Origin: Candidatus Melainabacteria bacterium
GTDB taxonomy: Bacteria > Cyanobacteriota > Vampirovibrionia > Obscuribacterales > Obscuribacteraceae
Assembly (NCBI GenBank): GCA_003242885.1
Contig: QKMZ01000003.1
Span: 372,001-436,000, forward strand
Length of the DNA: 64,000 nt
Direction of reading: 5' to 3'
Made by a program: the position numbers and the translations under genes. This document shows, piece after piece, positions 18,365 to 27,766 of this stretch. How positions within the stretch are numbered: the stretch's first letter is position 1; every line of letters begins with the position of its first letter. The notes beneath the pieces were generated by a model. The model was not told where the DNA came from. It worked only from the letters and a program-made list of their open reading frames with translations, and made no database searches.

Positions 18365-19209
18365 TGAAAATCGAACTATCAAAATTGTCGTCGATTGCAG
18401 TTGCAACATTCGTCCTTCAGCATGCTATTCAAACAGCCCCAGTCTACGCAAAACCATTTCAGCCGGCAGACTATCCCGAAAGTTCGGCAAAAACATTTAC
18501 GGTATCAGTACCAAATAGCAAAGTGTCTGTGGACGCATTGCAAGTGAAACGACTGAATGAAAAGCATTCAAATCCACGCTACTGTCGAGCATGGGTGACC
18601 ATAACCAATGATGGAAAGAAAGTGAGCACCGAGTATTTCAACGATATCAACGGTCTTGGCGGTCCTTGCGGTCTCTACTTCCCAAAGCAAACGATATCCG
18701 ACAATTATCGCGGAATAGTCAAACTCGGTGACTATGACGGACGACTTCTGCTAGTCAACAACGCTGGTAAATACTGGAATCTGCCCGGCGGGAGTTTCTT
18801 TACCAGCAAGGATAAAAAACTTCTCTTCAGCACTCACGAATGTGATGCTCCTGCGGGTCTGCTTGTTTTTGATTTACAGAAAGGTGCCACCATTTTCGCA
18901 ACCAGCGAAAAAGGAAAAGAGGTGCCACCAGTCGTGGACAAATGGTATTTCGATGGAGAGAACTATTTCTTCACGGCCCTATCAACAGACCAACCAAAAG
19001 CAGCAGCCAATAAAGATTCTAAGGAGATCTATTTGTTTGACAGCAAGGCAAAAAAGCTGATCAAGAAGAATCTACCTCAAGCAAAATTGTCAGCAGCAAC
19101 CCAAGTGGCATATGACTTCAACGCCATGTCGGAGCCAGATCTAAAAGCTGCCGAGCAAGGCACAGAAATAAAGGCACCAACAAAAGACGCAGCCGGAAAA
19201 AAGAAGTAG
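18364..19209 (+). CDS. exported hypothetical protein
   Basis: 281 residues with a signal peptide (hydrophobic 10-26, cleavage after VYA near 29). The mature part is strand-rich with repeated Gly-Asp-Tyr and Asp-Gly-Glu turns (KLGDYDGRLLLVNNAGKYW; WYFDGENYF), which suggests a beta-propeller-like or WD-like fold, though I cannot assign a family. It has two pairs of Cys that could form disulfides. The tail is Lys-rich. Translation is coupled to the 57-residue gene by TAATG, and a good terminator follows, so this is the end of the operon that begins with the giant protein. Confidence 0.7.
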   Translation: MKIELSKLSSIAVATFVLQHAIQTAPVYAKPFQPADYPESSAKTFTVSVPNSKVSVDALQVKRLNEKHSNPRYCRAWVTITNDGKKVSTEYFNDINGLGGPCGLYFPKQTISDNYRGIVKLGDYDGRLLLVNNAGKYWNLPGGSFFTSKDKKLLFSTHECDAPAGLLVFDLQKGATIFATSEKGKEVPPVVDKWYFDGENYFFTALSTDQPKAAANKDSKEIYLFDSKAKKLIKKNLPQAKLSAATQVAYDFNAMSEPDLKAAEQGTEIKAPTKDAAGKKK

Positions 19210-19218
19210 ATAAAGGGC

Positions 19219-19250
19219 AAGACCGCAGGCTTAAAACCTACGGTCTTTTG
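19219..19250 (+). terminator. intrinsic terminator of the 12.8-19.2 kb operon
   Basis: An 11-base stem with one mismatch (AAGACCGCAGG, 19219-19229, with CCTACGGTCTT, 19237-19247) closes a 7-base loop and ends in a T-run. It begins 10 bases after the stop codon of the exported protein. Confidence 0.85.
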
Positions 19251-19290
19251 GGTTCTCAACTAAAGTCCCAACTTGTGTTATTGCCAATTC

Positions 19291-19998
19291 TTATTCGTCG
19301 CTAGGCTTCCAGCTCTTAAGCATCTTGCCGCGTTGAATCATGTCACGCTGAATGCTATTCGATTCACCGTAGCCGGATTTAGAGGTGCTCATACTGTCAC
19401 GATACATGCGTGCTTGAGCATCAAGCAGCAGAGGAATTCCAGCGGGGCCGAGTGCCAAACCAAGGCCCGCTTCGACTCCGGCTACGACTCCTCTCCATGA
19501 GCCACTTTCGTTCTCTAGGGCTTTCTTTCCATATGATTCGCCACCCCCCTGTTTCAGTTCAGAGAATTTCTCTGCCATTTTCTTCGAATACGCAGAATCC
19601 TCAAGCGTCTTGCCAAACTCAATCTTGTTTGCAATCGCGTGACCTTCACTGCCCTCTGTTGCACCAAGATGTTTCAAGGCGGGTTTGCCACCACCACCAG
19701 GTCCAAGTTCTTTCAGTTCTGATTCATTTAGAGCCTTTGCTCCCATCTGCTTCAGCTTCATTTGTCCTTCCACACCGGCGGGAATTCCAAGTTGTGCTTC
19801 GTTTTCGCTGATGGAACCGAATTGCTTCAACTCACCACTGGTGCTACCAGCAATTTTCTTCATTCGCTCGTGATAAACCTCGTTGAACGAAGCTTCAGAT
19901 GGAGAGCCAAAGGCGCCTTTAGGATCGCCTTGTTCAAGTGACTGTCCTTGTCCTCCCACTTTCGAGAGTTGTTCAATGTTATGTCCGTGGTAACTCAT
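19291..19998 (-). CDS. hypothetical Gly/Lys-rich protein
   Basis: 235 residues from the ATG at 19998, which has AGGAG 5 bases upstream; the longer frame to 20043 is not needed. The sequence is Gly-, Lys- and Glu-rich with repeating LKQ/LKELG/LKHLG phrases (ELKQFGS, KLKQMGA, ELKELGP, ALKHLGA) between residues about 60 and 130. Near 170-195 it has a hydrophobic Gly/Ala-rich helix (VEAGLGLALGPAGIPLLL) that could be a membrane or amphipathic segment. No signal peptide. It is convergent with the operon of the giant protein and could be an effector-like companion, but no family is recognised. Confidence 0.65.
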   Translation of the reverse strand: MSYHGHNIEQLSKVGGQGQSLEQGDPKGAFGSPSEASFNEVYHERMKKIAGSTSGELKQFGSISENEAQLGIPAGVEGQMKLKQMGAKALNESELKELGPGGGGKPALKHLGATEGSEGHAIANKIEFGKTLEDSAYSKKMAEKFSELKQGGGESYGKKALENESGSWRGVVAGVEAGLGLALGPAGIPLLLDAQARMYRDSMSTSKSGYGESNSIQRDMIQRGKMLKSWKPSDE

Positions 19999-20327
19999 AA
20001 TTAACTCCTTTGTGCAAAGCCAGCACATGGTGAAGCACAACAAATGTTGTGCGGGAAGAAAGAGGCATCAACAAGATTCTGGTTGTTTCGCTGGGGTGGA
20101 AACTACTTCAGATTACTCTATCCATTCAGGGGGATTTCCACCGGGCTGGTTGGTGGAAACTCCCTCTGAGTGGCGGCAATGCTGGTTAAATTGGTTGCCG
20201 TTCGTGGGTAATTGAGAGTATATGGTTAACCCGCGTAGCGGGGAATGTGTAAACGCGCAAACTTACAAGCGCATACCCCTTTAATCAAACACAAAAGCCG
20301 GCAATCCCAAGACCAGCTCCACGAAAG
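19999..20327. other. intergenic region with two hairpins
   Basis: A 330-base gap between two genes read leftwards. It contains a perfect 8-base hairpin, TTTCCACC/GGTGGAAA (20135-20159, 9-base loop), and a CCCGC/GCGGG hairpin with a 3-base loop (20230-20242). Neither is followed by a T-run on either strand. The region may be a structured 5' leader of the 19998 gene or hold a small RNA; I see no convincing ORF. Confidence 0.4.
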
Positions 20328-21059
20328 CTAAGGTCGAGAGTGTTTAACCACGAAAATCATCTCTTCAGAGGTCGACTCATTAAACGGTCCACCCGACCAA
20401 TCGCCGAGGAGGTTTCCAACGCGAAGACCAGCTTCATTTAACAGATGCTCAATCTCTTTGAGTTTACTAAAGCGAAGTTCGCTGTTCGAAGTCAAAGTTT
20501 CATCAGGAAACTCATATTTCAATTCGAACAACATTCGTTCTCCGTTTTGCTCGAGAAACTTTCTCGATTCTCTAATCGCCCGGTCCGGCAATGTCAATTC
20601 CATCTCGTAGTCCCACTGGCTCGCCCAGTTAATTGCCGGATTTCTCGACTCAAAAACAAAGGATCCATCAGCACTTAGGAGTTTCTTAATCGTGCTGAAC
20701 GTTGCTCGAATGTCCTCATCCTCAATTAGCACCTGAAATGCATGCCCGGTCATTATGATCAGATCAAATGTTTCATTCGATTCAAATGTTTGAGAAAACG
20801 ATTGCACCCAATGAATCATCGCACCATGCGGTTTACGGCGGGCGACATCAAGCATTGCAGCAGACGGATCGACTCCAGTTACGTCATGTCCTTTAGCGGC
20901 GTACGCATCACACAGGAGTCCGGTGCCACAGCCTAAATCAAGTATCTTCTGCTGCGCATCGGAAGCCAGAGTCAAATAGAAATCTCTGTCGACAGACCAA
21001 CCACTATCGAGGTCGTAAATAGCAGCAAGCTTTGGATTTTCGTAGTGATTGTCAGGCAT
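20328..21059 (-). CDS. class I SAM-dependent methyltransferase
   Basis: 243 residues of the Methyltransf_25/11 type. The SAM loop is ILDLGCGTGLL near residues 38-48, followed by VTGVDPSAAMLDVAR and the FDLIIMTGHAFQ motif. After these comes the usual strand-rich C-terminal sheet (SFVFESRNPA). It begins with a YDLDSG-type lid helix as in small-molecule methyltransferases; the substrate is unknown. Cytoplasmic. The ATG at 21059 has no clear Shine-Dalgarno. It lies 270 bases downstream of the start region of no other gene on its strand and appears monocistronic. Confidence 0.85.
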   Translation of the reverse strand: MPDNHYENPKLAAIYDLDSGWSVDRDFYLTLASDAQQKILDLGCGTGLLCDAYAAKGHDVTGVDPSAAMLDVARRKPHGAMIHWVQSFSQTFESNETFDLIIMTGHAFQVLIEDEDIRATFSTIKKLLSADGSFVFESRNPAINWASQWDYEMELTLPDRAIRESRKFLEQNGERMLFELKYEFPDETLTSNSELRFSKLKEIEHLLNEAGLRVGNLLGDWSGGPFNESTSEEMIFVVKHSRP

Positions 21060-21130
21060 TTTGATAGCGCACCGCGTCCACTTGTATTTTTCTGTTTGAA
21101 AACTTCGGATGTGGAAGTTCAGTGCTCAAA

Positions 21131-21157
21131 GAAAAGGGAGCCGAAAACTCGGCTCCC
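21131..21157 (-). terminator. intrinsic terminator of the exported repeat protein gene
   Basis: A perfect 9-base stem (GGGAGCCGA, 21136-21144, with TCGGCTCCC, 21149-21157) and a 4-base loop. Read leftwards it ends in TTTTCTTT, so it terminates the gene at 21191-22597. Confidence 0.85.
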
Positions 21158-21190
21158 TAAGTATCCTATATTCTTGTTCCTATATATAGG

Positions 21191-22597
21191 TTAGTTCTGT
21201 GGGCGGGTGCCGCCAGAACCACCCCAATTGTGACCACCTTCTCGATCACCACCGGGCCTATAGCCTCCGCTACGGTCACTACCAGAGCGATCTCCGCCAC
21301 TTCTGTCGCCCCCCCAGCTTCCGCGTCCGCCAGACGTACCGGTGCCGGTGCTCGGTGAATTACCTCCCGATGGCGGTGTTCCACCTGCAGACGGTGTATT
21401 CGATGGTGGGTTGTTGCCTGTGCTCGGCGGTGTGCTGCCCGTATTTGAAGAAGAACCGCCCGTGTTGGACTGAGTGCTTCCTCCGCTTGGAGGATTTCCA
21501 CCTGGGCGAGTGCCGCCCGTATTTGGAGGAGTATTTTGAGGAGGCGTGTTCACTGCGGGAGGACTGGTTACTGGAGGAGTAGTGCTGGGGGTAGCGCTAG
21601 TGCCCGGGCGATTCGAATCATGGCGATTCCAATCCGGGCGTTCATTATTTCCACGATTCCAGTCAGGTCTGTGATCATCTCTGCGACCATCGCGATTCCA
21701 GTCTGGGCGATCGTTGTTGCTACGATTCCAATCTGGACGATCATTGTTGTTGCGATTCCAATCAGGTTTGTTCTGATCGCCACGATTCCAATTGCCATGC
21801 TCGCGATCATCACGGTTACCCCAACCTGGACGACCATCGCCTGGGCGCCCATCACCAGGACGATTGCCTGGGAAATTGGGAGTGTTTGGATTTCCCGTTC
21901 CTGGTCTCTTCCACCAGCTATCCTTCCAACTGTTTCCGTTCTGATTCCAGTGACGATAGTGCGAATTCTCATCATCATGCATTTGCGTTGTGATGTTTTT
22001 ATCAAGCGAGGTGAGCATCGACATGAGCGAATTACGCTCGTATGAACTGAAGCCACCAATTCGGTATTGCTGTTGTGCCCTGTCGATGTTGTCGTATGCT
22101 GTAGTCAGCTGTGAAAGTTCAGAACGCGTAATGCGCCCGGACGCACGCCCTTGATCAATGCGCTGCTTCAAACTATTTTGATATGCATCAATTTCTTGAC
22201 TGAAATTATTGGCGCCGGAGTTGTCCCCTTGCCACCAGTTGTTGCGCCAAGATCTTCTTGATGGATCCCACATTTGATAACGCGAGTTGACGTCATCTTT
22301 CAAAAAACCGGTGAGCTGTTTGTCGAGATTGGTGAGCGACGTCATCATGTTGGTGCGAACCATTGGATTCATCGGTCGATTGCCTAGACCACGACGAATC
22401 GTCTCAACATTGTTATAGATAGATTGGACAGAATTGTAGTTAGCTTGAGTCAATTGACCTGACTGACGACCAAGCTCAATACGACGCGCTAAATCTTGAG
22501 AATAGGCGGCGATGTCTGCATCTTGAGCAGCCTGCGCCGAAGCGATAGTAATCGTCATTGGTAGTGTCACAGCCAATGCAAATAGTTTTTTCCACAT
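21191..22597 (-). CDS. exported protein with duplicated helical domain and Asn/Asp/Arg-rich repeats
   Basis: 468 residues; GGGAG precedes the ATG. A signal peptide (cleavage after AQA near 23) is followed by two copies of a helical module of about 100 residues, each ending in an LTSLDKQ/LTSLDKN helix and a conserved WW-containing turn. Then come tandem repeats of the type DRPDWNR (about 265-345) and a tail of Pro, Ser, Thr, Gly and Asn to the end. The tail resembles disordered surface or matrix linkers. Probably secreted or envelope-anchored; no catalytic motif is seen. The gene ends in a strong terminator. Confidence 0.75.
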   Translation of the reverse strand: MWKKLFALAVTLPMTITIASAQAAQDADIAAYSQDLARRIELGRQSGQLTQANYNSVQSIYNNVETIRRGLGNRPMNPMVRTNMMTSLTNLDKQLTGFLKDDVNSRYQMWDPSRRSWRNNWWQGDNSGANNFSQEIDAYQNSLKQRIDQGRASGRITRSELSQLTTAYDNIDRAQQQYRIGGFSSYERNSLMSMLTSLDKNITTQMHDDENSHYRHWNQNGNSWKDSWWKRPGTGNPNTPNFPGNRPGDGRPGDGRPGWGNRDDREHGNWNRGDQNKPDWNRNNNDRPDWNRSNNDRPDWNRDGRRDDHRPDWNRGNNERPDWNRHDSNRPGTSATPSTTPPVTSPPAVNTPPQNTPPNTGGTRPGGNPPSGGSTQSNTGGSSSNTGSTPPSTGNNPPSNTPSAGGTPPSGGNSPSTGTGTSGGRGSWGGDRSGGDRSGSDRSGGYRPGGDREGGHNWGGSGGTRPQN

Positions 22598-22826
22598 ATT
22601 ATTGTTTTCTCCCTTTTGCCTATGGCATGACGGATGAGCGCGCCAATAGTTGCCACTACTGACATCAGAATCTCGGTGCCTAATTTTAGAACAATTTCAG
22701 ACTAATTTCGGGTGATCGAACGATTCAAGACTGTTTCTGCTTGTGCCCAACTACTGCCTTAGTTGCCAGTTCACAAGGGTTAGACATACGAAACAGAGAC
22801 GGTACTGATATGGGGGATGTTCCGCC

Positions 22827-25466
22827 TTAGCCTTGCAGCTTCAAAACCGCCACTGCACAAGGGGCATGGCGCAAAACGAAGTTTATCGTGTGCCCGAAAA
22901 ACAGGCCCTTGCCTATTTTTGGCACAGCTCCCATAACAATAAGATCAATGTCGTGTTGCTGCGCAGTAAGAATTGCAGCCTGTGCAGGGTGTGCGCTTGT
23001 TTGAATGACAATCGACTTGAATTCCACGTCGAGAGCATTAGCTAACTCCTTCAAGGTCGAAGTAACCTCGTTGCTAACATTGCGCTCAATTTTTCTTCCG
23101 CTTTGAGTCGCTTCACTATAGAGATCGCTCGCTTCCGACTCTTGAATGCAGAGACAAAAAACTTTTGCATTGAGAGATTTCGCGAGTGAAATTCCAAACT
23201 CTGCGGCAGCAATAGATTGCTCGTCACCACTTACGGGTATGAGCACTTCCTTTATGTCCCGTGGAGTCGAAGAATCTGGTTCGTAAACAACTAATACACG
23301 TGTTGAAGTATTGAGGATTACACCGTCCACGAGATGACCGAAAACATATTCGGCATCGCCCGGTGGTTCATCAGTCGCCATAACAATTAGGTCATAACCA
23401 CGATTGCCTTCTTCCGAGATCACTTTCAGTGGCTCACGCGAGTGAACAGTGCTCTCAAATACACTGACAAATCTTCTGTCTACCGCGGACTTAATACCGG
23501 AAAATGGCTTCTCCGCGGGTTCGCCTGGGGGTTTGACCCATAACGCCGTCGTTTCAACAACTTGCGACTGACCCATGCTGTTTAACAACTTCGCGATAAA
23601 CGCATTTCTTCCCCGACCAGATGTCGGCCACAGCACTCGTCGAATGCTACTAAGGATGGTGCGCGAACGTCGCTCTTCACGATGCATCCGTTCAACTTCT
23701 TCATCAGTAATTTTTACTTTGCTCATTGTGTATTTCATGAGCGGTGCCGATACACCTGTTGAGAAAAGCGCAATGAAGATGATGACGGCATACATGTCTT
23801 GGCTGATTATATCGAGCGATAATCCGAGCATCGCTAAAATCAGTCCTAACGATCCTTTCGTATTGGCACCTACGCCAACTGAAAGCGATTCCCACAGTCC
23901 ATAACCGGCAAGCCTTCCGGCACCAACGCAAGAGCCCAGTTTTACAACAATAGTTGCAAGAGAAAGAAAGGCTGTAATCATGCAAAGTTTTGGTTCAAGC
24001 AATGAACTCAAATTGACGTTTAGCCCGCTCGATGCAAAGAAGACTGGTGCAAAGAATGCCATGGTCACAATTTCGAGAGGACGTACCACTTTGTGATTGA
24101 CCACAGGGGTTTGCGACAAAATTACGCCAGCAGCAAAGGCGCCCAGCACGATGTGCACACCGAGCGCTTGCGTAGCCGCAGCACAAGCCAGCAACAAAAC
24201 GACCATACTGGTAATCAACCCGTCGCTGTTTGAAACGTGGTCATTTACCCATCGCAGCACAGTGAAAAACACAGGTCTGCCGAAATACATGATGGCAAGG
24301 AAAGCGATGGTGCCGAAGAATGCAACCAGAACAGGATTACCGGCTTCACCAGCAGAACCAGACAAGACCACGATAACAGCTAGCAACAAACAACAGAGAA
24401 GGTCGTGAGCAAGTGAGGTGGCAATGATCAATTGGCCAACACTGAGCTTAAGCATCTTCATGTCCATAAGGACTTTAGCCACAACAGGAACAGAAGAAGC
24501 AGCAAAAACAGTGCCGAGAAAAACTGCGAATGCTAGCTTGTTTTGCGCTTCTCCCAATAACTGATCGGACAGTAAGAGAGAAAGTAAACCTCCAACAATT
24601 AGAGGACCAAGCAAGCCGATACTGCCAAAACACATCAGTGGCTTTCCAAGCCGCTTAAGCTTTGCTATGTCAGTTTCCATCCCGGTCAACATAAGCAAGA
24701 AGGAAACACCAATCCAGGAGATAACTTCAATCAGTTTGGATTGAGAACCGTCGCGTGGAAACAACTGCGATGAGAGGTCTGGAAAAAAGGCACCAAAGAA
24801 CGTCGGTCCAAGAAGCAAACCAGCAAAAATCTGACCGATGATCGACGGCTGACCAAGGCGTACAAAAAGCTCTCCACAAACCAAAGAAGTGAAAAGTAGA
24901 AGGGTGATTTCGATGAACAGCAGCAATACGGCATGTTCGCTCAAACCACTGCTGTTGCGTGGCTTTTTCTCAGCTGTCGGATTCGGCTGTGACTTAGAAC
25001 CAGATGTAGATGCGGCACCAGATGCGGAGGCAGTTGAAGACCCAGCCTGTGCATCCTTTGCTTGATCGGCTCTCTCTTTCTCCTGCTCCCTTTTCTTCGC
25101 GTGAGTTATGTATCTGCGCAGCTTTTCGCACCAATCAATCGCAAGATTTGTTTGCGACACTCCGGCTTCATCGGCGTCGGCTTTTGTCACACTGCAAAGA
25201 ACTTTGTCCTTCAAGTAAATGACAGGAACGCCATCCATACCAACCTTCACATTCAGGTCGTCTAGATTGGCTTGCCCATCGTCAATGACACCCTGGATGG
25301 TGTCCATGACCAACTGTCCGCGTTCGACAGCGGAAAGAATTTTAGTGTTGGAAACAGCAAATACTTTGTCGTTGCCAACATACACATCGCAAAATTCATC
25401 CGCGGCAAAGCCAGCGGAAACACTTAGGGTAAAGAACGCCGCGACAAGGAATGCAATGAATTTCAA
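22827..25466 (-). CDS. Kef-type cation/proton antiporter with exported N-domain and Usp tail
   Basis: 879 residues. A signal peptide (about 1-22) precedes an extracytoplasmic domain to about 130 with three Cys, then a Lys/Glu and Ser/Pro linker. From about 175 to 580 there are some 12 membrane spans of the CPA2 family (QPSIIGQIFAGLLLGP; GMETDIAKL; GVGANTKGSLGLIL). Residues about 640-879 hold a degenerate and then a complete universal stress domain; the latter ends in MGAVPKIGKG...RHAPCAVAVL, the nucleotide-binding pattern. It probably exchanges K+ or Na+ for H+ across the inner membrane, with nucleotide or stress gating from the Usp part. It starts 13 bases after the M3 peptidase gene, so they form an operon. 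Confidence 0.85.
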   Translation of the reverse strand: MKFIAFLVAAFFTLSVSAGFAADEFCDVYVGNDKVFAVSNTKILSAVERGQLVMDTIQGVIDDGQANLDDLNVKVGMDGVPVIYLKDKVLCSVTKADADEAGVSQTNLAIDWCEKLRRYITHAKKREQEKERADQAKDAQAGSSTASASGAASTSGSKSQPNPTAEKKPRNSSGLSEHAVLLLFIEITLLLFTSLVCGELFVRLGQPSIIGQIFAGLLLGPTFFGAFFPDLSSQLFPRDGSQSKLIEVISWIGVSFLLMLTGMETDIAKLKRLGKPLMCFGSIGLLGPLIVGGLLSLLLSDQLLGEAQNKLAFAVFLGTVFAASSVPVVAKVLMDMKMLKLSVGQLIIATSLAHDLLCCLLLAVIVVLSGSAGEAGNPVLVAFFGTIAFLAIMYFGRPVFFTVLRWVNDHVSNSDGLITSMVVLLLACAAATQALGVHIVLGAFAAGVILSQTPVVNHKVVRPLEIVTMAFFAPVFFASSGLNVNLSSLLEPKLCMITAFLSLATIVVKLGSCVGAGRLAGYGLWESLSVGVGANTKGSLGLILAMLGLSLDIISQDMYAVIIFIALFSTGVSAPLMKYTMSKVKITDEEVERMHREERRSRTILSSIRRVLWPTSGRGRNAFIAKLLNSMGQSQVVETTALWVKPPGEPAEKPFSGIKSAVDRRFVSVFESTVHSREPLKVISEEGNRGYDLIVMATDEPPGDAEYVFGHLVDGVILNTSTRVLVVYEPDSSTPRDIKEVLIPVSGDEQSIAAAEFGISLAKSLNAKVFCLCIQESEASDLYSEATQSGRKIERNVSNEVTSTLKELANALDVEFKSIVIQTSAHPAQAAILTAQQHDIDLIVMGAVPKIGKGLFFGHTINFVLRHAPCAVAVLKLQG

Positions 25467-25479
25467 TTAGTTGCCCCAA

Positions 25480-27621
25480 TTAGCTAACAGGAAATCCTCT
25501 GTCTCTCATCAGAGCATTGGTGTCAACATCACGTCCACGGAAATTGCGGAAAGCAACGTCAGGTGCAACCGAATTACCGACACTAAATATGGTGTCTCTA
25601 AATCGGTCGCAAGTCTTGCGATCATAGAAGCTGCCAGCCTCGATGAATGCTTCTGATGCATCTGCCGACATCGTGTCAGCCCAGATATACGAGTAATATC
25701 CGGAAGCGTATCCATCATCGGAGAAGATGTGACCGAAAGCTGTCGGGCGGTGACGCATGACGATTTCTTTCGGGCAGCCGATCTCGGTCATGGTGACCTT
25801 CTCGAATTCATCAGGCTCGATAGTTTTATCGGGCGTAGCAGCCAGGTGGATCTTCATGTCATAAATCGCTGAAGCCAAATACTCTGTTGTGGAAAAACCT
25901 TGGTTGAAGGTTTTTGCCTTCTCAATCTTAGCAATTAACTCTTCAGGAATCGGTTTACCAGTCTTGCAATGCAAGGCGAATTTGCTGAGAACTTCACGTG
26001 TCAACAACCAACGCTCATTGACTTGACTTGGGAATTCCACAAAGTCGCGTTTAACGCTGGTGCCGGCTAACGATGGGTAGTTTACGTTGGATTGCAAACC
26101 ATGCAAAGCATGACCAAACTCATGGAAAAGCGTGTTGGCATCGTCCCAGGAAATGAGAGTCGGCTCACCGGCTTTACCCTTCATGTAGTTGCAGTTATTG
26201 GAAACAATCGGCGTGATGTTGTCCTTGAATCTCTCTTGGGTGCGATACTCGCTCATCCAAGCTCCGGAATTTTTGCCGTCGCGAGCATACGGATCGAAAT
26301 ACCAGAGCCCTATTTGTTTGCCATCACGCTGAACCTCGTACACGGTCACGTCCGGGTGTACAACGGGCAGACCTTCAACCTTCACCATGTCCAAGCCATA
26401 AACCTGCTTCGCGGCCCAGAACATCCCCTCGCGGATTTTGTCCAACTGCAAATACTGTTTCACTTCATTCTGATCGATATCGTACTTCGCTTTGCGAACC
26501 TTCTCGGCGTAGAAGCGATAATCCCATGGTTCGATCGTAATCTTCTCGCCTTCGGCATCGGCAATCTTTTGCATGTCAGCGACTTCTTCTTTCACGCGAT
26601 TAGTGCTTGCGGCCCAAACGCGCATCATAAGCTTCATCGCATTGTCGGGCGTTTTCGCCATGCAATCATCCAGACTCCAATCAGCATGTGTATTGAAACC
26701 GAGGATGCGAGCGCGCTCCGTGCGCAGCTTCAAAATTTCGCCTATGTTCTTTTTATTGTCGTTAGCATCATTATTGTCACCACGGCGAGTCCACATGCGC
26801 CATCCCTTCTCGCGCAGATCGCGGCGTGTGGAGAAGGTGAGGAATGGTTCCATAGAAGAACGAGTATTGGTAATTACCCACTTGCCCTTCAATTTGTGTG
26901 ATTCGGCTGAGGCAGCAGCTGCTTCGCGCAGGCTGTCTGAGAGCCCGGCGAGATCTTCTTCTTTCTCAAGCACAAGAGTGTACTTCTCTTCGTCAGCCAA
27001 TTGGTTGTGGCGGAAGCTTGTGAAGATGCTCGCGAGCTTCTCGTTTATCTCACGCAAGCGCTTCTTCTTGTCTGCGTCTAGACCGGCACCCTGACGGGTG
27101 AACATCTTGTAGTACACCTCAACAAGCCGCTTTTGCTCGTTGGTCAAATCAGCACTTTCGCGCGCTTCATATACGGTTTTGATGCGCTTGAACAGATCGT
27201 CATTTTGAATGATCTCGTCGTCGAACTTCGCAAACAGCGGAGTCATTTCTGTCTCGATTGCTTGCATCGGCTTATCGTTCATCGTCGACGTGTAGATGCT
27301 GAAGAATCGGATTGAGTTGCTAAGCGGGCGCCCTGCATCTTCGAGGGCAACAATTGTATTGTCGAAAGTTGGCGCATCCTTTTGGCTCGTTATCGCCTTA
27401 ATCTGCTCGCGCTTGAGATCCATGCCCTTCAGAATCGAAGGCTTAAAATCAGTTATCTTGACGAGGTCAAACCTCGGAAAACCATTGTGGTCGCCGGTCC
27501 ATGTGGCAAGGAGTGGTCCCAGGGTGACTGTTTCGGCTAAAGACTTCGTCAAACTCATAGCGAATCCTCCACTCAGCATGACAACAGCGGCACTGCCCTT
27601 AAGGAACGATCTTCTATTCAT
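25480..27621 (-). CDS. M3 family oligopeptidase (Dcp-like) with Tat signal
   Basis: 713 residues. The N-terminus MNRRSFLKGSAAVVML is a twin-arginine signal, so the folded enzyme is exported. The zinc motif HEFGH lies at 500-504, followed by the expected Glu about 28 residues on in the DFVEFPSQVNERW segment, as in peptidyl-dipeptidase Dcp and oligopeptidase A. It would cut short peptides in the periplasm, perhaps from the diet or wall turnover. AGGGG precedes the ATG. The length fits the family. It is the first gene of a two-gene unit with the antiporter. Confidence 0.9.
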   Translation of the reverse strand: MNRRSFLKGSAAVVMLSGGFAMSLTKSLAETVTLGPLLATWTGDHNGFPRFDLVKITDFKPSILKGMDLKREQIKAITSQKDAPTFDNTIVALEDAGRPLSNSIRFFSIYTSTMNDKPMQAIETEMTPLFAKFDDEIIQNDDLFKRIKTVYEARESADLTNEQKRLVEVYYKMFTRQGAGLDADKKKRLREINEKLASIFTSFRHNQLADEEKYTLVLEKEEDLAGLSDSLREAAAASAESHKLKGKWVITNTRSSMEPFLTFSTRRDLREKGWRMWTRRGDNNDANDNKKNIGEILKLRTERARILGFNTHADWSLDDCMAKTPDNAMKLMMRVWAASTNRVKEEVADMQKIADAEGEKITIEPWDYRFYAEKVRKAKYDIDQNEVKQYLQLDKIREGMFWAAKQVYGLDMVKVEGLPVVHPDVTVYEVQRDGKQIGLWYFDPYARDGKNSGAWMSEYRTQERFKDNITPIVSNNCNYMKGKAGEPTLISWDDANTLFHEFGHALHGLQSNVNYPSLAGTSVKRDFVEFPSQVNERWLLTREVLSKFALHCKTGKPIPEELIAKIEKAKTFNQGFSTTEYLASAIYDMKIHLAATPDKTIEPDEFEKVTMTEIGCPKEIVMRHRPTAFGHIFSDDGYASGYYSYIWADTMSADASEAFIEAGSFYDRKTCDRFRDTIFSVGNSVAPDVAFRNFRGRDVDTNALMRDRGFPVS

Positions 27622-27766
27622 TGGGACCCCTTTTCGACGGGAATTGCAAGCAGAGGCTATTTTCTCATGCCTGGCATGCTGCTGCCACAGTCCCTCGGGT
27701 GAGGTTTAATGCAGCGAGTTGCGGTGTTCGAGATTTGCTGAATTTTCCGAGAACGAACTCTCGACA

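Noticed and set aside
20012-20215. 67-codon frame in the gap at 20 kb
   Set aside because: Trp/Cys-rich, no ribosome site, covers a hairpin; probably non-coding.
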